From Rhynchopus euleeides (taxonomy: Eukaryota > Euglenozoa > Diplonemea > Diplonemida > Diplonemidae): DNA of 64,000 nucleotides. Made by a program: the position numbers and the translations under genes. The stretch spans positions 1,860,001 to 1,924,000 of the forward strand of contig OY723274.1 in assembly GCA_963210315.1 (NCBI GenBank). Direction: 5' to 3'. The number at the start of each line of letters is the position of its first letter. Positions within the stretch are counted from its first letter, which is position 1. Positions 30,436 through 41,782 of this stretch are shown in pieces. Under the pieces are notes generated by a model. That model worked only from the letters and a program-made list of their open reading frames with translations, ran no database searches and was not told the DNA's origin.

Positions 30436-31586
30436 TAGGGGGGGTCAAATGGGGGTGACAAACACGATTTTTCAAAAAACCGGCGCAGAGGCCCCAAAGC
30501 CCCCGTAAACCCTCCAAACCCCCCCAGATCGGTCCGGAAACCCATCGAACCCCACTTTTCCACCATTCCGGGCACCTCAGGTGCCCGAATTGGGGTACCT
30601 AAATTTTGTGCCACCGTTTGGTACCGTACAGTGCCACTGTGTGGGAGGTTGGAAAAGAAAATGCCCCAACACACCACATCTGAGGGTTGCAATGCATGTT
30701 GCTTGCCAACCACGTCATCCGGTGGGTGTCAGGCGCTATGTAGGTGGCATTAGCCAGGTCTTCGATGTGTTCTGGCTTGTATATATACCTCCCTGCCTGC
30801 GGCACAGGCACTGCCTTTGTCCCCCACACCAGCCACAGAGAGCGTATTGTACTCGGTCCACGGTTGCTGATTCATTGTGATGCGTTGTATCCTCGAGTGA
30901 ACGTCACACACTAGTGGCACCACCACCCGCCATCCGAGAGCTGTATTGACTTTGCGCGCTTCCGTTGTATTCACCTCGCCACGCATATTGCACCGTTCAG
31001 TACCAGTGCTCTTGGGCCAGGCAAAGTAGACCGCAGCAACTACCAATTCTGGCACAATGGGTACCACGACAGCGCACTTCATGTGTTCCCGGAATGTACA
31101 GCTCGTGTTGCAACAGTCGTTGTCAACACATCCCGGTTGTGGAGCACTGCTGCACAGGAATCACACGACCATCTGGACTGTTCCGTACCTACAGGCAGCC
31201 TCCCGGTGCATGGTGGCAGGGAGGTATATATACAAGCCAGAACACATCGAAGACCTGGCTAATGCCACCTACATAGCGCCTGACACCCACCGGATGACGT
31301 GGTTGGCAAGCAACATGCATTGCAACCCTCAGATGTGGTGTGTTGGGGCATTTTCTTTTCCAACCTCCCACACAGTGGCACTGTACGGTACCAAACGGTG
31401 GCACAAAATTTAGGTACCCCAATTCGGGCACCTGAGGTGCCCGGAATGGTGGAAAAGTGGGGTTCGATGGGTTTCCGGACCGATCTGGGGGGGTTTGGAG
31501 GGTTTACGGGGGCTTTGGGGCCTCTGCGCCGGTTTTTTGAAAAATCGTGTTTGTCCACGTAAAAGGGTGGCATTTGACCCCCCCTA
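30436..31586. mobile_element. Fold-back element with ~360-bp arms, TAGGGGGGGTC ends
   Basis: Left arm ~30436-30796, right arm ~31217-31586, loop ~420 bp. The arms are nearly perfect inverted copies (e.g. AAACACGATTTTTCAAAAAA against TTTTTTGAAAAATCGTGTTT, and ATATATACCTCCCTGCC against GGCAGGGAGGTATATAT). It starts TAGGGGGGGTCAAATG and ends CATTTGACCCCCCCTA. C runs of about 14-15 lie immediately outside both ends. No long open frame lies in the loop, so it is non-autonomous. It shares its 11-bp ends and the CAGATCGGTCCGGAAAC block with 43763-45299. Confidence 0.85.
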
Positions 31587-31914
31587 CCCCCCCCCCCCCC
31601 TCTGGCCATGCAAGCCCCCAGGTTGTAGGGGGTTGTAGGAAGATCTCACGCACAACCCTCCCGACACAGCACCTACCCCCCTCCCTAACCCCAACCCCCC
31701 CACCCTCTTGTATGCAGGAGCACAAAGTGTATGGTGTCAAGGAGAGACTACGTATTGCGTACAGACACCCGGTCGTGTTTTAGTGATACTGTGTTGCGGT
31801 CCGACCACCAGGCCACTGACAGACAACTGCTACACACCCTCCCATTGTGCATTGATCTGCCTTGTACAGCATATCTAGTGCAGTGACTATAAAAAGGACT
31901 AACATTGCAAGAAG

Positions 31915-32128
31915 GTGCTGGGAGACTTACTTTTTACGCACACAACCTTCGCGCGGAAAGTGTCATTCAGCTCTGCCAAACGTGCTCTACACACCACCCC
32001 CTTCATCAGGCAAGTGGGTTTGTAAGTGTGTGTGGAAGCGTCAACGCATCAAACGAAGTATCAAGTAGTAGAGGAAGAGCGGCAGAGTTGAAGTGACACT
32101 TTTCCATTCACTCTCGACGATCAAACCC
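31915..32128 (+). repeat. Shared upstream segment split by a ~165-bp insert
   Basis: AGGTGCTGGGAGACTTACTT, then an insert (~31937-32104), then TTCCATTCACTCTCGACGAT and CAAACCC. The undivided form is at 27419-27466. The insert contains CGCGGAAAGTGTCATTCAGC and GTGTGGAAGCG..AACGCATC, which recur at about 51945-52040. Confidence 0.6.
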
Positions 32129-32373
32129 ACCCCCCCTCCGCTCCACGCACTCCACACCACACCAACACACCCAGGCGCCCCCCACACCCCCACCCCCGCC
32201 TTTCCTGGGCCGGAGAAGGGGATCGGGGGGGGCGGGCGGGAGCAGGAGACGGGGGAAGGGGGAGGGGAGGGGGGGAGGGGTGGCCTTTGGTGGCCTTTCT
32301 CCTTCCACCCCACCCCCCCTTTCCCCATCCTCCCCAACCCCGCGGTCCCTCTCCGGCGAAAATCTTTCACAAG

Positions 32374-35300
32374 ATGGATGGGGAGGTGTACTATTCAGAT
32401 GCGAAGAGGGTTGCGGCTGACATCCTGCGGAAGCAGCGCCAGCTCGGGATCCCGGAGATGGGCTACGCCGCCACGCCGGAGGAGGCTGCAGTGAAGGCGC
32501 GCCTCCTGTTAGACATCCACGGGGAGGAGGAGCGGGCCAGGCCGCGGGAGAAGACACGCTGCGTGGGCTCCATCCCCAACATCGCAGACAACCCGACACC
32601 GGGGAGGGGCACCAAGCTTGTCATATCCCACTCCCCGGAGGGGCCGGCCAACGGGAGGGCTGCGTTCATCGGGGATAAGGTTTCGCTCCACCCCGACTCG
32701 GCTTACGTCAGGGTTTCGATGGAGATCACCCAGCAGGGGTGGAATGATTTGATAGAGGAGTATTGCGGGAAGACCGGGAAGATTGTCAAAATTGTGTCCG
32801 TCCAGCAGGTTATCGTCGCGTTTCCCGACACCAACACGTGGGTCCTCCCCGCGTCGGTCCTGGTGAGGGCACCCGAGGAGGAGGACCCGGCAATCGCATC
32901 TCCGAAGCGGGTGAGAAAGCCGCGGGATGCGGAGACGGGCCCCCTCAAAGCGCTCCTCATCGCCGACACCATCCCCGGGCTGGAGGACTGCCGAACCGCA
33001 TACCGGTATGCGCATGACGAGGGGTTTGACCCCATGATGGGGGTCAAAATCCTCGGGCCAGACCTCGCAGCCGAACCGTCAGAGGTCTCCTCCGCCTTGG
33101 CATGGCTCTGCGACGACGTCCGCCCCGGGGACTCCCTCTTCCTGGTGCTGAGCTATAAAGGGGGCCCCGAGGCACACCAGGCAGGCGAAGGTGTCGGCAG
33201 CATCTCAGGCGGGGCACTCCTCGACACGCTCCGCCATCTCCCAGAGAACTGCAAGCTGACCTGCATCGTGGGGGCGCACTGCGCTGGGGGGGGCGCCGCT
33301 CTGCTTGACCTGCCCTACACACTGTGCGCAACCCGGGAAGGTGGTCTGCTCAGCTCCCAGAGGCCTTTTAACCATGGGGTGGTTGCCGATGTGGTGACGA
33401 TCGGGACATGGGCCGAAGGGGAGAGATATGTACCTTCTCCCGGGGAGCCTGCGGAGCTGGAGCTGATCGCGCCTGTCGTGGCTGCGCTGTCGCAGCCTCA
33501 CCCAACCTCCGCCGACGTGTTTGTGAAGGATGTGCGGGCGAGGCTCATGGAGAGGTTTGGTTACTCCACGCCACTCCCGAAGGTTGCGGCGACGGTCCCC
33601 CTCCACGGGAGCACGAAGGCGCTCTCCCTCAACATGGTGTTCAGCAACACTCTCGAGAGGCGGGTCCCCGATGCGGGGCACATCCCCTCAAAGGAATACA
33701 CAGCCCTCGCTGCGGCTCGCCTCCTCGGGCCGTCGGAGAAGGGGAAGTGCATTGCCCTGGGGGATGCCGAGGCGCGTGCCTGGATAATTTTCACCTCATC
33801 CCCCACCGTGGGCATCGACGAGGCGACAGGGGAGCTGACCAGCCGCATCGCAGTCTACAACGGGCACCCCTGCTTTGTGCTGGAGGTTTACAACTGGGTG
33901 GAGAACGACGAGGCAAAACCTCTCGGGGATACCACCATCGGGCCCCACCACACCCGGGATGGTTTGGTCTACAAGCTATCAGTTGTCCCAGGGGAGACGA
34001 AGCTTTTTATTGAAGGCGCCTTGAGGGATGGGGAGGGGTGGCGCCCCGGTTGGAGGCAGACCATGATCCCCGATAAAGTGTTTGCGCATCAGGAGACCCT
34101 CCTCCAGTCTGAAGCTGCGCGGAGCCACGCCAAAACCCGCGCCGTCCTGGATGTCCTCGCCATCCGCGACCCCGACGGGGGTGACCAACCCGACACCGCA
34201 TTCTCCTCCTCCTCCCTCCTTACCGCCCTCGGGGAGGTCAACACCTCTCAGGGGCTTATCGATAGGCCGGAGCATCTGCAGCAGCTCAGCCCCAACACGG
34301 TGTTCTGCTCCTTCTATGACATGTGGTTTCCTCCGAATCAGGCGTCCCTTGGGGAGAAGGTCGGGATGGAGTCGGAGTCAACGGGAGACGACCTCCTCTG
34401 GGGGAGGCCAACGGAGTACGCCACAGAGCCTTACGAGGTGCACACGCCTGGGGGGAGGAACAGCAGCAGGGCGACGCAGCAGCAGCAGCAGCACCAGAGG
34501 AGGGGGAAGGCGGGACAGCCGCCCCCGATTCTACCGGCGAATCAAGATGCGATCCTTCCGAATGACGTGTCAGGTGGGAAGCTTCGCAACACCCGATTCG
34601 TCTCCGCAATGGCCTGCGTGGCGGAGCGCCCCTCCGCCATCCAGGCCCTCTTCACAGAGCACCGCCGGGAATACCTCCAGCTAGGGGCTGTGCGGCTGCA
34701 GCTCTGCGTCAAAGGGTGGTGGCAGGATGTCACGGTTGACACCTATCTCCCTCTCGTCCGCAGGCCCATCACTTCCGTCATCCTAACACCCGCCGGGACA
34801 CACAGCGTGAAGAGGCTGGCCCCAGGGCCTGAAGGGCGCGGCTCCCTCTGGGCATCCTTCGTGGAGAAGGGGGCGGCAAAGGTCTACGGGAGTTATGAGG
34901 AGCTCCTCACCACAAAGGACACCTCTGTGGATTTCCTCAAAATGCTGACGGGGTGTGGGGTGGCGACACACCCTCTCAACGGGCTGTCCCCTTCGAGGAT
35001 GCGGAGTTATATGCCAGGCCCGACCGGGCAGACCTCTCGGATTATCTCTCCCGAGTTTGAGGATCTCTGCAGCTGGGCGGATGCTGGGGACCTGCTGGTG
35101 CTGTTCCCCCTCAAGCGTGCCACGAGGCCCTCCAGCTATCGGGACACCAGGCACAGCAGGCACACCGATTTCAGCGAGGTTGAGTCGGGCGACGGGTTGA
35201 CCCACCAGGCATTCTCCGGGCCCAGATCCAGCACTGTCTATCCTGTGATACAGTACAACAGGAAGAGGCGTGCTGTGTGTGTCAGGGATGTCTGGTCCCC

Positions 35301-36127
35301 TGCGAGTGACGTGTGGGAGGCGGAGATGCTTTATGAAAAGCCTGTGAGGCTGCCGGTCGATCCAGACGAGGACCCCGAGGGGGAGCGCCTGGGCGAGTTT
35401 GGGTATGGGGATGACGAGGAGGTGAAAGGGGGGAGGTGGATTGCAGCGCACAACCTGCATACCGTATTCGGGAGGGTTGCCCGTGTGAGGCCTCCACGCG
35501 GTGGGGAGTTGCGGGTGTGGATGACGTGGGCCGGGAGGTATCCCGTGTTCCTGCTGAAGGTGGATGTGGCGACGGAGACAACGTTCAACGTGACGTGCAC
35601 CGCGCAGCACTGCGATGCGCAGCCCGATCTCACGACGCATGTTCTGTCGCGGTCGAAGACATCCCAGCACATCTCCATTATGGAAACCTTCTCAGGCCCC
35701 TTTGAGTTCACCCTCTTCCCGAATGCGTCCCCAGTGTACCTCGCAGTTCCCGAGCCCCCTCCATGTGACGAAGGTGCTGTGATTGAGCTGCTCTATAGGT
35801 ATGATTGGAATTCCATCCAATCGTGTGGTGTGGCTGTTGTATTTTTTTTGGAGTTTTTCGGCACCCGCCAAAGCTCGGGAGACGATGTGTGTGTGTGATG
35901 TGGGATCTTGCGGCACCCCCCCCCCCCCCCCCCCACTCACCCCCCCCACCTCCGCACACAACAGGGCAAAGTCGAGCGGCAGCGGTGTGGGGCGCATCAC
36001 AGCAGAGGGCCCTGCGAGCACATATCTCAAGGCTGTCGAGAAGGGTGTTGACGTATGCCCGTTGATGTGCTTCACTCAGGCAGCTCTGATGACCCGCACA
36101 GGGGAGCTTGCCATATTCACCAGGTGA
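32374..36127 (+). CDS. SH3_15-like / pseudo-metacaspase / pseudo-calpain fusion protein
   Basis: Exon 1 is 32374-35798 and exon 2 is 35965-36127 (166-nt GTATGA...ACACAACAG intron, phase 2), giving 1195 residues. Residues ~103-167 resemble the SH3_15/Mind-bomb repeat (VRVSMEITQQGWNDL, then GKTGKIVKIV and VIVAFPDTNTWVLPASVLVR). Residues ~192-400 are metacaspase/caspase-like: LKALLIADTIPGLEDC, GDSLFLVLSYKGG (SGHGG expected) and IVGAHCAGGGAALLDLPY (DSCHSG..LDLPY expected), so the dyad is altered. Residues ~645-980 are calpain-like: FCSFYDMWFPPNQASLG, LRNTRFVSAMACVAERP (GDCWFLSALAALAERP expected, so Cys is Thr), SLWASFVEKGAAKVYGSYEE, and altered His/Asn sites (GLTHQAF, RDVWSP). Residues ~1010-1150 fit a calpain C2-like domain. 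Proteolysis is unlikely; a scaffold role is more plausible. An optional third exon (donor at 36124, acceptor before 36215, stop at 36233) would add a few residues. Confidence 0.8.
35799..35964 (+). other. Intron of the pseudo-protease gene
   Basis: GT-AG, 166 nt, with a 19-C run at 35916-35934 as polypyrimidine tract about 30 nt before the acceptor. Without splicing the frame ends at 35898 in unrelated sequence. With splicing the reading continues ELLYR-AKSSGSGVGRITAE and 163 more exon bases. Confidence 0.7.
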
Positions 36128-38054
36128 ATCTTGTAAAAACCGTGTAGATTAGGCTGATCATATGCTCTTGGTGTCATCTTCACTGCCAACACACCCTCTC
36201 TCTCTCATTTGCAGACGGCTGTTCCTGAGCTGAGCCCGCTCGAGATTATGGCGCAGCACAGAAGGGATACCAGTGTCGGGGCCCCGCCCATCCTTGCAAC
36301 GCTGGACACATCATTCGCCCTTTAGCCCTGTCGTGTGGCCCCAGTGGTGCATTGGTGGTCAAAACGATTCTCTGGACATCGCTTTCGGGACAGGCTGCGA
36401 GAGCACCACCACCCCCTGCCGTGATGTGGTGGTGTTCTGCGATACTTCTCTCTCTCTCTCAGGTATCATCGTGCCGCTGAGGCGCGCCGTTCCTCCCCTG
36501 CTGCAGCGCGCTTTCTCTCTCTCTCCTCCCCACCCTGTTTTTTTGTTAGATAGACAAGCCCCCTCTGGGGGGCATCTCCACAACGCGTGCTCGTTCAGTT
36601 TGGACTCCCCGCACCCCCCACCTCTTCTATCTGCCCTGTCAGCGAAACGTTGCGCCTTTGCTCTTCCCTGCATGCGGAGTTACCCGGCCCACCCCCCCCT
36701 CCAGCGAACGGGGGCTGGAAGAGGTTCAGATCAAACCCACGCCCTGCGCCCTGGGGTGCAGCATCAGGTGGGTGGAGCGAGTGAGCTGTGTGTGGTCGCA
36801 TCAAGGGCAGGGGGTGATTGGCTCGGTCTGCCACACACTGCTGCAGTGGAGTGTTTCGCAGTGCGATGTGTGCATCATGCAGTGGCGGCCTGTATCGGTT
36901 CATTCGGTGTGTCCTCCGCGGCAGCTGGACAATCACAGATGAGCTGTGGCTACGCTACACTACTCCAACGAGAATTCAAAAGAGAGGAGCAAAGGATCGG
37001 GTGAATGTCAATGTGCACGTCACGTCCGTCGGGCTGATTGTCGAAAGTCCCTCAACAAATGGACCAGAAGAATCCGAAACAGCGGCCCCCTTCTCGGAGG
37101 GGTTGGAAGGAGCACGGCCAAAAGGACTGTTCAATCGTTCAAAAAATATTGGGAAGGGAAATGCATTTGCTAAGAAGTGCAGAGAAAGGTGTGAGTCGCC
37201 TCACAAAGGGTCCTTAGGAGGAGACAAACGGACACAGTTTGGACACACAGAGCGACATACCCCCAATGACGACTTTCGCGTGTGCTGTGTGTGTGTTTTT
37301 TTATTGCAGATTTTAGAGCAGAGGGTTCCAAACCCTTTCCACGGTGTACAGCCCCCTTGTAGCAAATGGGTGTGTCTGTCAGATAGAATCACGGTAAATC
37401 TATGTATCCAAAAGTTGTGTGGCCCAGTCTTCCCCCCCAACAATGCGGGCCATACGGCGGGGGGGTTGGGTGGCTGTGGGATTACCGCGTTTGTAGGTCA
37501 GGTTAGCCAGGTTGTAGAGGACACTATTCATCGTGCCCGTTCTTTCGGTTGCGGTTTCCTTCCCTTCCCGCCCTCTGCTGGTTGTGTGTGTGCCCGAACG
37601 AATAGAGAGGGGGGGGTGTCGGGTGGTGACAGTCCACAGTGGATAAAGCGCCACTAATAACGGTGCTTTCGTCACTGCCTTTCTCATCTTGCTCGTAATC
37701 TGCCCCCACCCACGCCGCCGACCCCGCCCACTTTCCCTCCCACTCAGATTTTGTTTTGAGTTTCGGCGTGCTACACTTTGCCGATCCTCGAGTTGCATCC
37801 ACCACTACCACCACCACACAACTCCGCCAAATCCCAAGCCACCCACCTTTGTTGCTGGTGCATTCTGGCTAACACGACAACCACATGGGACCCTCAGTGG
37901 AATAGGGCGTTCACGGTTTGACCCCTCCAGGGTCACACCGTCGTTTTTGGAACACACCACCCACCCACCCCACCACAGGCCCACATTACACCTTTGTGCC
38001 TGCCCGCCACAGAGCCTCACGGGGCCGGCGGGCCACACCCCCTCCCCTCCCACC
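36128..38054. other. Intergenic, no supportable gene
   Basis: About 1.9 kb. It contains CT-rich tracts ending in TTTGCAG (36214), which could be a third-exon acceptor of the upstream gene or a trans-splice site. It also holds a block (GAGCACGGCCAAAA..TGTTCAATCGTTCAAA, ~37107-37143) shared with ~16358-16390. Open frames are long by chance but have no domain. GCCCGCCACAG at ~38006-38016 may be the acceptor for the next gene. Confidence 0.5.
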
Positions 38055-40442
38055 ATGAGCTACCCATCTGTCTACGGCGGCGGCGGCGGCGGCACCACCG
38101 CTGGAAGAGCACCCCCGCTGTACGCCAACCCACCAATGCCGGCTTACCCAACCCACCACGCGGCCGCCGCCTCCGCCGCCCCACAGTACCACCACACACC
38201 GCCCCCCGCAGGCCCCCTCCCGCCACGCCGGGGCAGCGGCAGCGGCAGCGGCGGCGGCAGTGCCTCCGGCACGAAGGCCATGAAGCTCATGAAATTCCGC
38301 AGGGCCTGCCAGCTGGGGAATGTGCACGTCGTGCGGGAGCTCGTCGAGGTGGAGGGGGTGGAGATCGACACCCCGCAGGACGACGGGTGCACGGGGCTGT
38401 GGCTCGCGTCGGAGGCGGGGCACGTCGACACCGCGGAATACCTCTGCCGCATCGGAGCCAGCACGGCGGCTGTCAAGACGCAGGGGGGCGTGTCCTGCCT
38501 CTACGTCGCCTCGCAGAATGGACACTTCGATGTCGTCGCGACGCTCCTCCGCCACGGCGCAGACCCCAACACGTCGAAGGATAGCGGCGCCACTCCTCTG
38601 TTCATATCCAGCCAGCAGAACAACCAGACGATTGTCTCCATGCTGCTCGATGCGGGGGCACACCCCGACGCAGCGACCCGCGCGGGCGTGACGCCCCTCA
38701 TGATTGCTGCCTATCAGGGCAACGCCGCGGTGATCCGCCAGCTGGTTGCCTTCGGCGCCGACCCCTACCTCCGCGGGTCGGGGAAGACCGCAGCGGAGTG
38801 GGCTGAGTCGAACAACACCCTCCACCTCGTCGACGAGGTGCTGCACGGACCCCGCATCGCAGACACCGGCGTGCACACCGTACCCCCCCCAGCGGAGCCT
38901 CCGCGCCACACGGCAGGCCCGCCGGTGCCGCCGACACCCCCGAGCCGGAGCACCGTATCGCGCACCCCGCAGGCCGCCCCCCCACCGCCGGGGAGGGCGC
39001 AGCGGGAAGCCTCTGCAAGCGGAAGCGTCACCGCCCCTCCACCCATCCACGTTGTGCAGCCCCCATGGGGGCCTGGGGGGGCGGCGAAGCCGCCCCCGGC
39101 TGCGCCTCATGCTGCTGCTGCGTCACACCCAGTGAGGGTGTTGGATAGGCGGAGGTCGCCTTCGCCTGACGCCGCAGTGTATGAGTCGCAGAGGCACGAC
39201 GCCTCGGGTTTCAGCGATGGGCTGGAGGCTGTGGATTCGGCGTCGTTTGCACCCAGCAAGGCGTATGCATCTGCGGAGATGTCGCTCGCCAACCTCTTCC
39301 GGATTAAGGATCAGCCCATCGAACTCCACTCCGCAGTTGAAAGGGAGCTCAGCAGGAGCCGGAGCCGGAGCCGGAGTTGCAGCCCTGCGCCGAGCCAGCG
39401 GGGGGGCAGAGCCCCCCGGGGGTCGAGCGCCCGGCGCAGCGCGAGGCAGGGGTCTGCCTCACCCGCGCCATCTCGCGGAGGGGGAGGGGGTGCCCCTAGG
39501 AGCACGCCAGGCGACCCGCTTGCGTCGCTTTCCTCCAACGAGCCTGAGTTTCTCAGGAGGGAGAGGCAGAATGCGAAGCGGTTTAAAGAGGGGACCCGGC
39601 AGGAGGCCCTCCGGAAGAAGGCATCGCGCCCCGGGAGCTTCTTCGGGGATCACCTGAAGGGGGGTGGCAGGGAGGTGGACCGGATGTGGGATGACCATAA
39701 ATACCGCCTCTCGACGATGGAGAATGAGCTGGTGAGGACGCGGTACGACGTTGCTGATAAGTGGATGTTCTCCAAAGGGGAGCTGGAAAGGCGGGGGGAG
39801 CAGCTCAGGGCGGAGGAGACGTCGTTCGACAGGGATGTGGGGCAGGGGTTTGCGGCGGGGAGTGCGGTGTCGCCGGAGGTGTCCCCTGCGAGGCGGCAGC
39901 GGGAGGCGGATGAGATGTCGCGGAGGGTGATACACCCGTCGGCGATCCCGCTGGAGCCGAACATGAGGCGGGTGGAGCACCTCGCACATGTCATGGGGGT
40001 GTCCAACGTGGAGGGGGTGCAGCGGCGCGTGACAGAGCTTGCCCACTTCGCATCTGTCGCCCCTCCGCAGGGTGGGAACGACAGCATCGTCAGCGTGCAG
40101 AAGCAGCTCGACCTCTCCGGGCTTTCACAAGGAACCGCCCTCGGCGCAACGGTGGCAGACGAAGCGATGGCCCTCACAACGGCAGGCAACAGCAACACCG
40201 CGCTCCTCTCCGCCCCGCCCACCGCCCCGGACCCTGTGCTGGACCTGGGTGTGGCGGCGGGGCAGACCGTCCCCTCGCTGGGGAGCAGCCGGAGGTCGTC
40301 GGTGGTGGAGGGTGCTCCGAGGGGTGTCCCATCGGAGGTGGGTGGTGGTGGTGGTGGCAGTGGCGGGGCTTCGTCTTCTTCGCTGGCGGATACCCTGAAG
40401 AAGCTGGAGGAGGACGGAGAGTATGGACAGGGGGTAGGGTAG
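38055..40442 (+). CDS. Ankyrin-repeat protein with disordered, SR-containing region
   Basis: 795 residues from the ATG at 38055 (CCACCATGAG). The frame is open further upstream, but that part reads as leader. Residues 1-78 are Gly/Pro/Ala-rich and disordered. Residues ~79-265 carry about five or six ankyrin repeats: GNVHVVRELVEVEGVEIDTP, DGCTGLWLASEAGHVDTAEY, GGVSCLYVASQNGHFDVVAT, HGADPNTSKDSGATPLFISS and AGVTPLMIAAYQGNAAVIRQ. Residues ~270-420 are Pro-rich. A SRSRSRSRSCSPAPS stretch lies at ~434-448. The C-terminal third is charged and helical (EFLRRERQNAKRFKEGTRQE, DHKYRLSTMENELVRTRYDV), ending in a poly-Gly/Ser linker and an acidic helix. Ankyrin stacks mediate protein binding; partners are unknown. 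No kinase, ZDHHC or channel segment is present. Confidence 0.88.
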   Translation: MSYPSVYGGGGGGTTAGRAPPLYANPPMPAYPTHHAAAASAAPQYHHTPPPAGPLPPRRGSGSGSGGGSASGTKAMKLMKFRRACQLGNVHVVRELVEVEGVEIDTPQDDGCTGLWLASEAGHVDTAEYLCRIGASTAAVKTQGGVSCLYVASQNGHFDVVATLLRHGADPNTSKDSGATPLFISSQQNNQTIVSMLLDAGAHPDAATRAGVTPLMIAAYQGNAAVIRQLVAFGADPYLRGSGKTAAEWAESNNTLHLVDEVLHGPRIADTGVHTVPPPAEPPRHTAGPPVPPTPPSRSTVSRTPQAAPPPPGRAQREASASGSVTAPPPIHVVQPPWGPGGAAKPPPAAPHAAAASHPVRVLDRRRSPSPDAAVYESQRHDASGFSDGLEAVDSASFAPSKAYASAEMSLANLFRIKDQPIELHSAVERELSRSRSRSRSCSPAPSQRGGRAPRGSSARRSARQGSASPAPSRGGGGGAPRSTPGDPLASLSSNEPEFLRRERQNAKRFKEGTRQEALRKKASRPGSFFGDHLKGGGREVDRMWDDHKYRLSTMENELVRTRYDVADKWMFSKGELERRGEQLRAEETSFDRDVGQGFAAGSAVSPEVSPARRQREADEMSRRVIHPSAIPLEPNMRRVEHLAHVMGVSNVEGVQRRVTELAHFASVAPPQGGNDSIVSVQKQLDLSGLSQGTALGATVADEAMALTTAGNSNTALLSAPPTAPDPVLDLGVAAGQTVPSLGSSRRSSVVEGAPRGVPSEVGGGGGGSGGASSSSLADTLKKLEEDGEYGQGVG

Positions 40443-41782
40443 GGGTGGGGGGTGGGGAGAAGTGTGTTGGTTGTCAGCTTTTTGTCGCGGTGGCTCGGGG
40501 CCAAATGTCACATTGCATCGCCACCGCCACCACCATCACCACACACAGCAATATCCTTGAGAGGGCCGCATCGCGCCGCTCGCGTGCAAGCAACATGCTG
40601 TGATCTGGTGTTGACATGAGGGATTTGCGACCAAAATCCTCCATCTCCTTGGGGATGGGCAGAATGCCTATGCTATGCCGTCCTTGCTATGGCGGTACAA
40701 TGCAGCAGGGGCGTGTGTTCTGTTAGACCACTGCCCCTCACCCTGGCCCCCCCGCCCCCCTGCTGCTGCTGCTTTCGATAGATTCGGGAAAATGGATCCG
40801 TGTGTGTGTTAGAAGCCTGAACGAAAGGGTTAGAATGAACAGTTGTGTGCTGCTGCGTTCGCGGCTCTGTCACGCTCGGAAGGGGGGGATGGGATGAGGT
40901 GTACAGAACGCGCTGCAGTGCAGCTAGATCGATTCGGGGGGGGGTGGGGTGGGGTGCGGGGTTCCGAAACAGACTATATGTGGGCCTGATACGTTGAGCG
41001 GGTTCACAACTCTGCTCTTCCGAAAGGCGCCCATCCGACACTTTCCTTAGTATCGCGTTGTGCATGTTTGCCTTCGTTAACCCCCCCACACACTCCTCCA
41101 AAAAACGCGCTAACTCGCGGGAGGAGGTGATGGTAGAGGTGGGCTTTGGGATTTCCTCAGCCCCCTTCATACACCCCCCCGCCCTACAGCACGAAGGCCT
41201 TCTTTGCCAGTGCCGCCCCCCCAAGATCTCGTCCACCTGCCTCGTTGTGTCCCAACTGAGGGCACATAGATTGCTTGGCAGTAGATCGGTGTGCGTGTGA
41301 GGCAGTGTATACCAGGGTGTGGTGCTTTCTGCGCTGCTGCTGCAAAAGAAACGAGGTCAGAAGAACCATACACGCGTGGGCCCAATATGATGACCCGGTG
41401 TTGATAGATTCATTGCCGGCACCGGGCACAGCCTGTGGAAAAGGTGTGGAAGCCGCCTCCCCGATAGGCCATGGGTCGGGGTGTGGGAGAGAGAGCGAGC
41501 CAAATATACAGATGCGGACCCATTTTTTTTGCTCTTGCCCAACACCTGGACCCCCCCCCCCCCCACCCCCACCCCCACCTCCCCCCATCCACAGGCGCCG
41601 CACCCTCCCTCCCTCGTAACACACTTCCCCACTGCTGCTCAGCTGCAGTATCCTTCATTGAATTGACTCTCCTCTCCCCTTCCCCTCTTCCCCTAAGCTC
41701 TGTTCATCCTGAGGTTGCCTGCTTGGCTACCGCGCCGCACTACCGCACCACTCCCGCCTACACACCCCCACCGGTTGTCAAG
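40443..41782. other. Intergenic, no supportable gene
   Basis: About 1.3 kb. Short CAC/CAG repeats, a few G runs near 40940, and a long pyrimidine-rich C tract with CACCC units (41551-41590), followed by CCACAG at ~41589-41594. This is a good candidate polypyrimidine/acceptor region for the gene starting at 41783. Confidence 0.5.

Larger units (their letters stand above)
28487..32373. other. Intergenic with fold-back element
   Basis: About 3.9 kb with no intact gene. It holds CT microsatellites (29464-29497 and ~29610-29630), C/G runs and the fold-back element at 30436-31586. The last 270 bp contain the 32101-32128 segment, then a CACACCAACACACCCAG stretch (a possible trans-splice acceptor) before the next gene. 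Confidence 0.55.

Noticed and set aside
32287-32373. Upstream ATG extending the pseudo-protease gene by 29 codons
   Set aside because: The extension reads as Pro/His-rich C-tract leader; CACAAGATGG at 32374 matches the start context of neighbouring genes.
36273-37657. Overlapping open frames of 240-280 codons between the pseudo-protease and ankyrin genes
   Set aside because: Low-complexity, frame-hopping, no recognised motif; explained by low stop density in GC-rich DNA.
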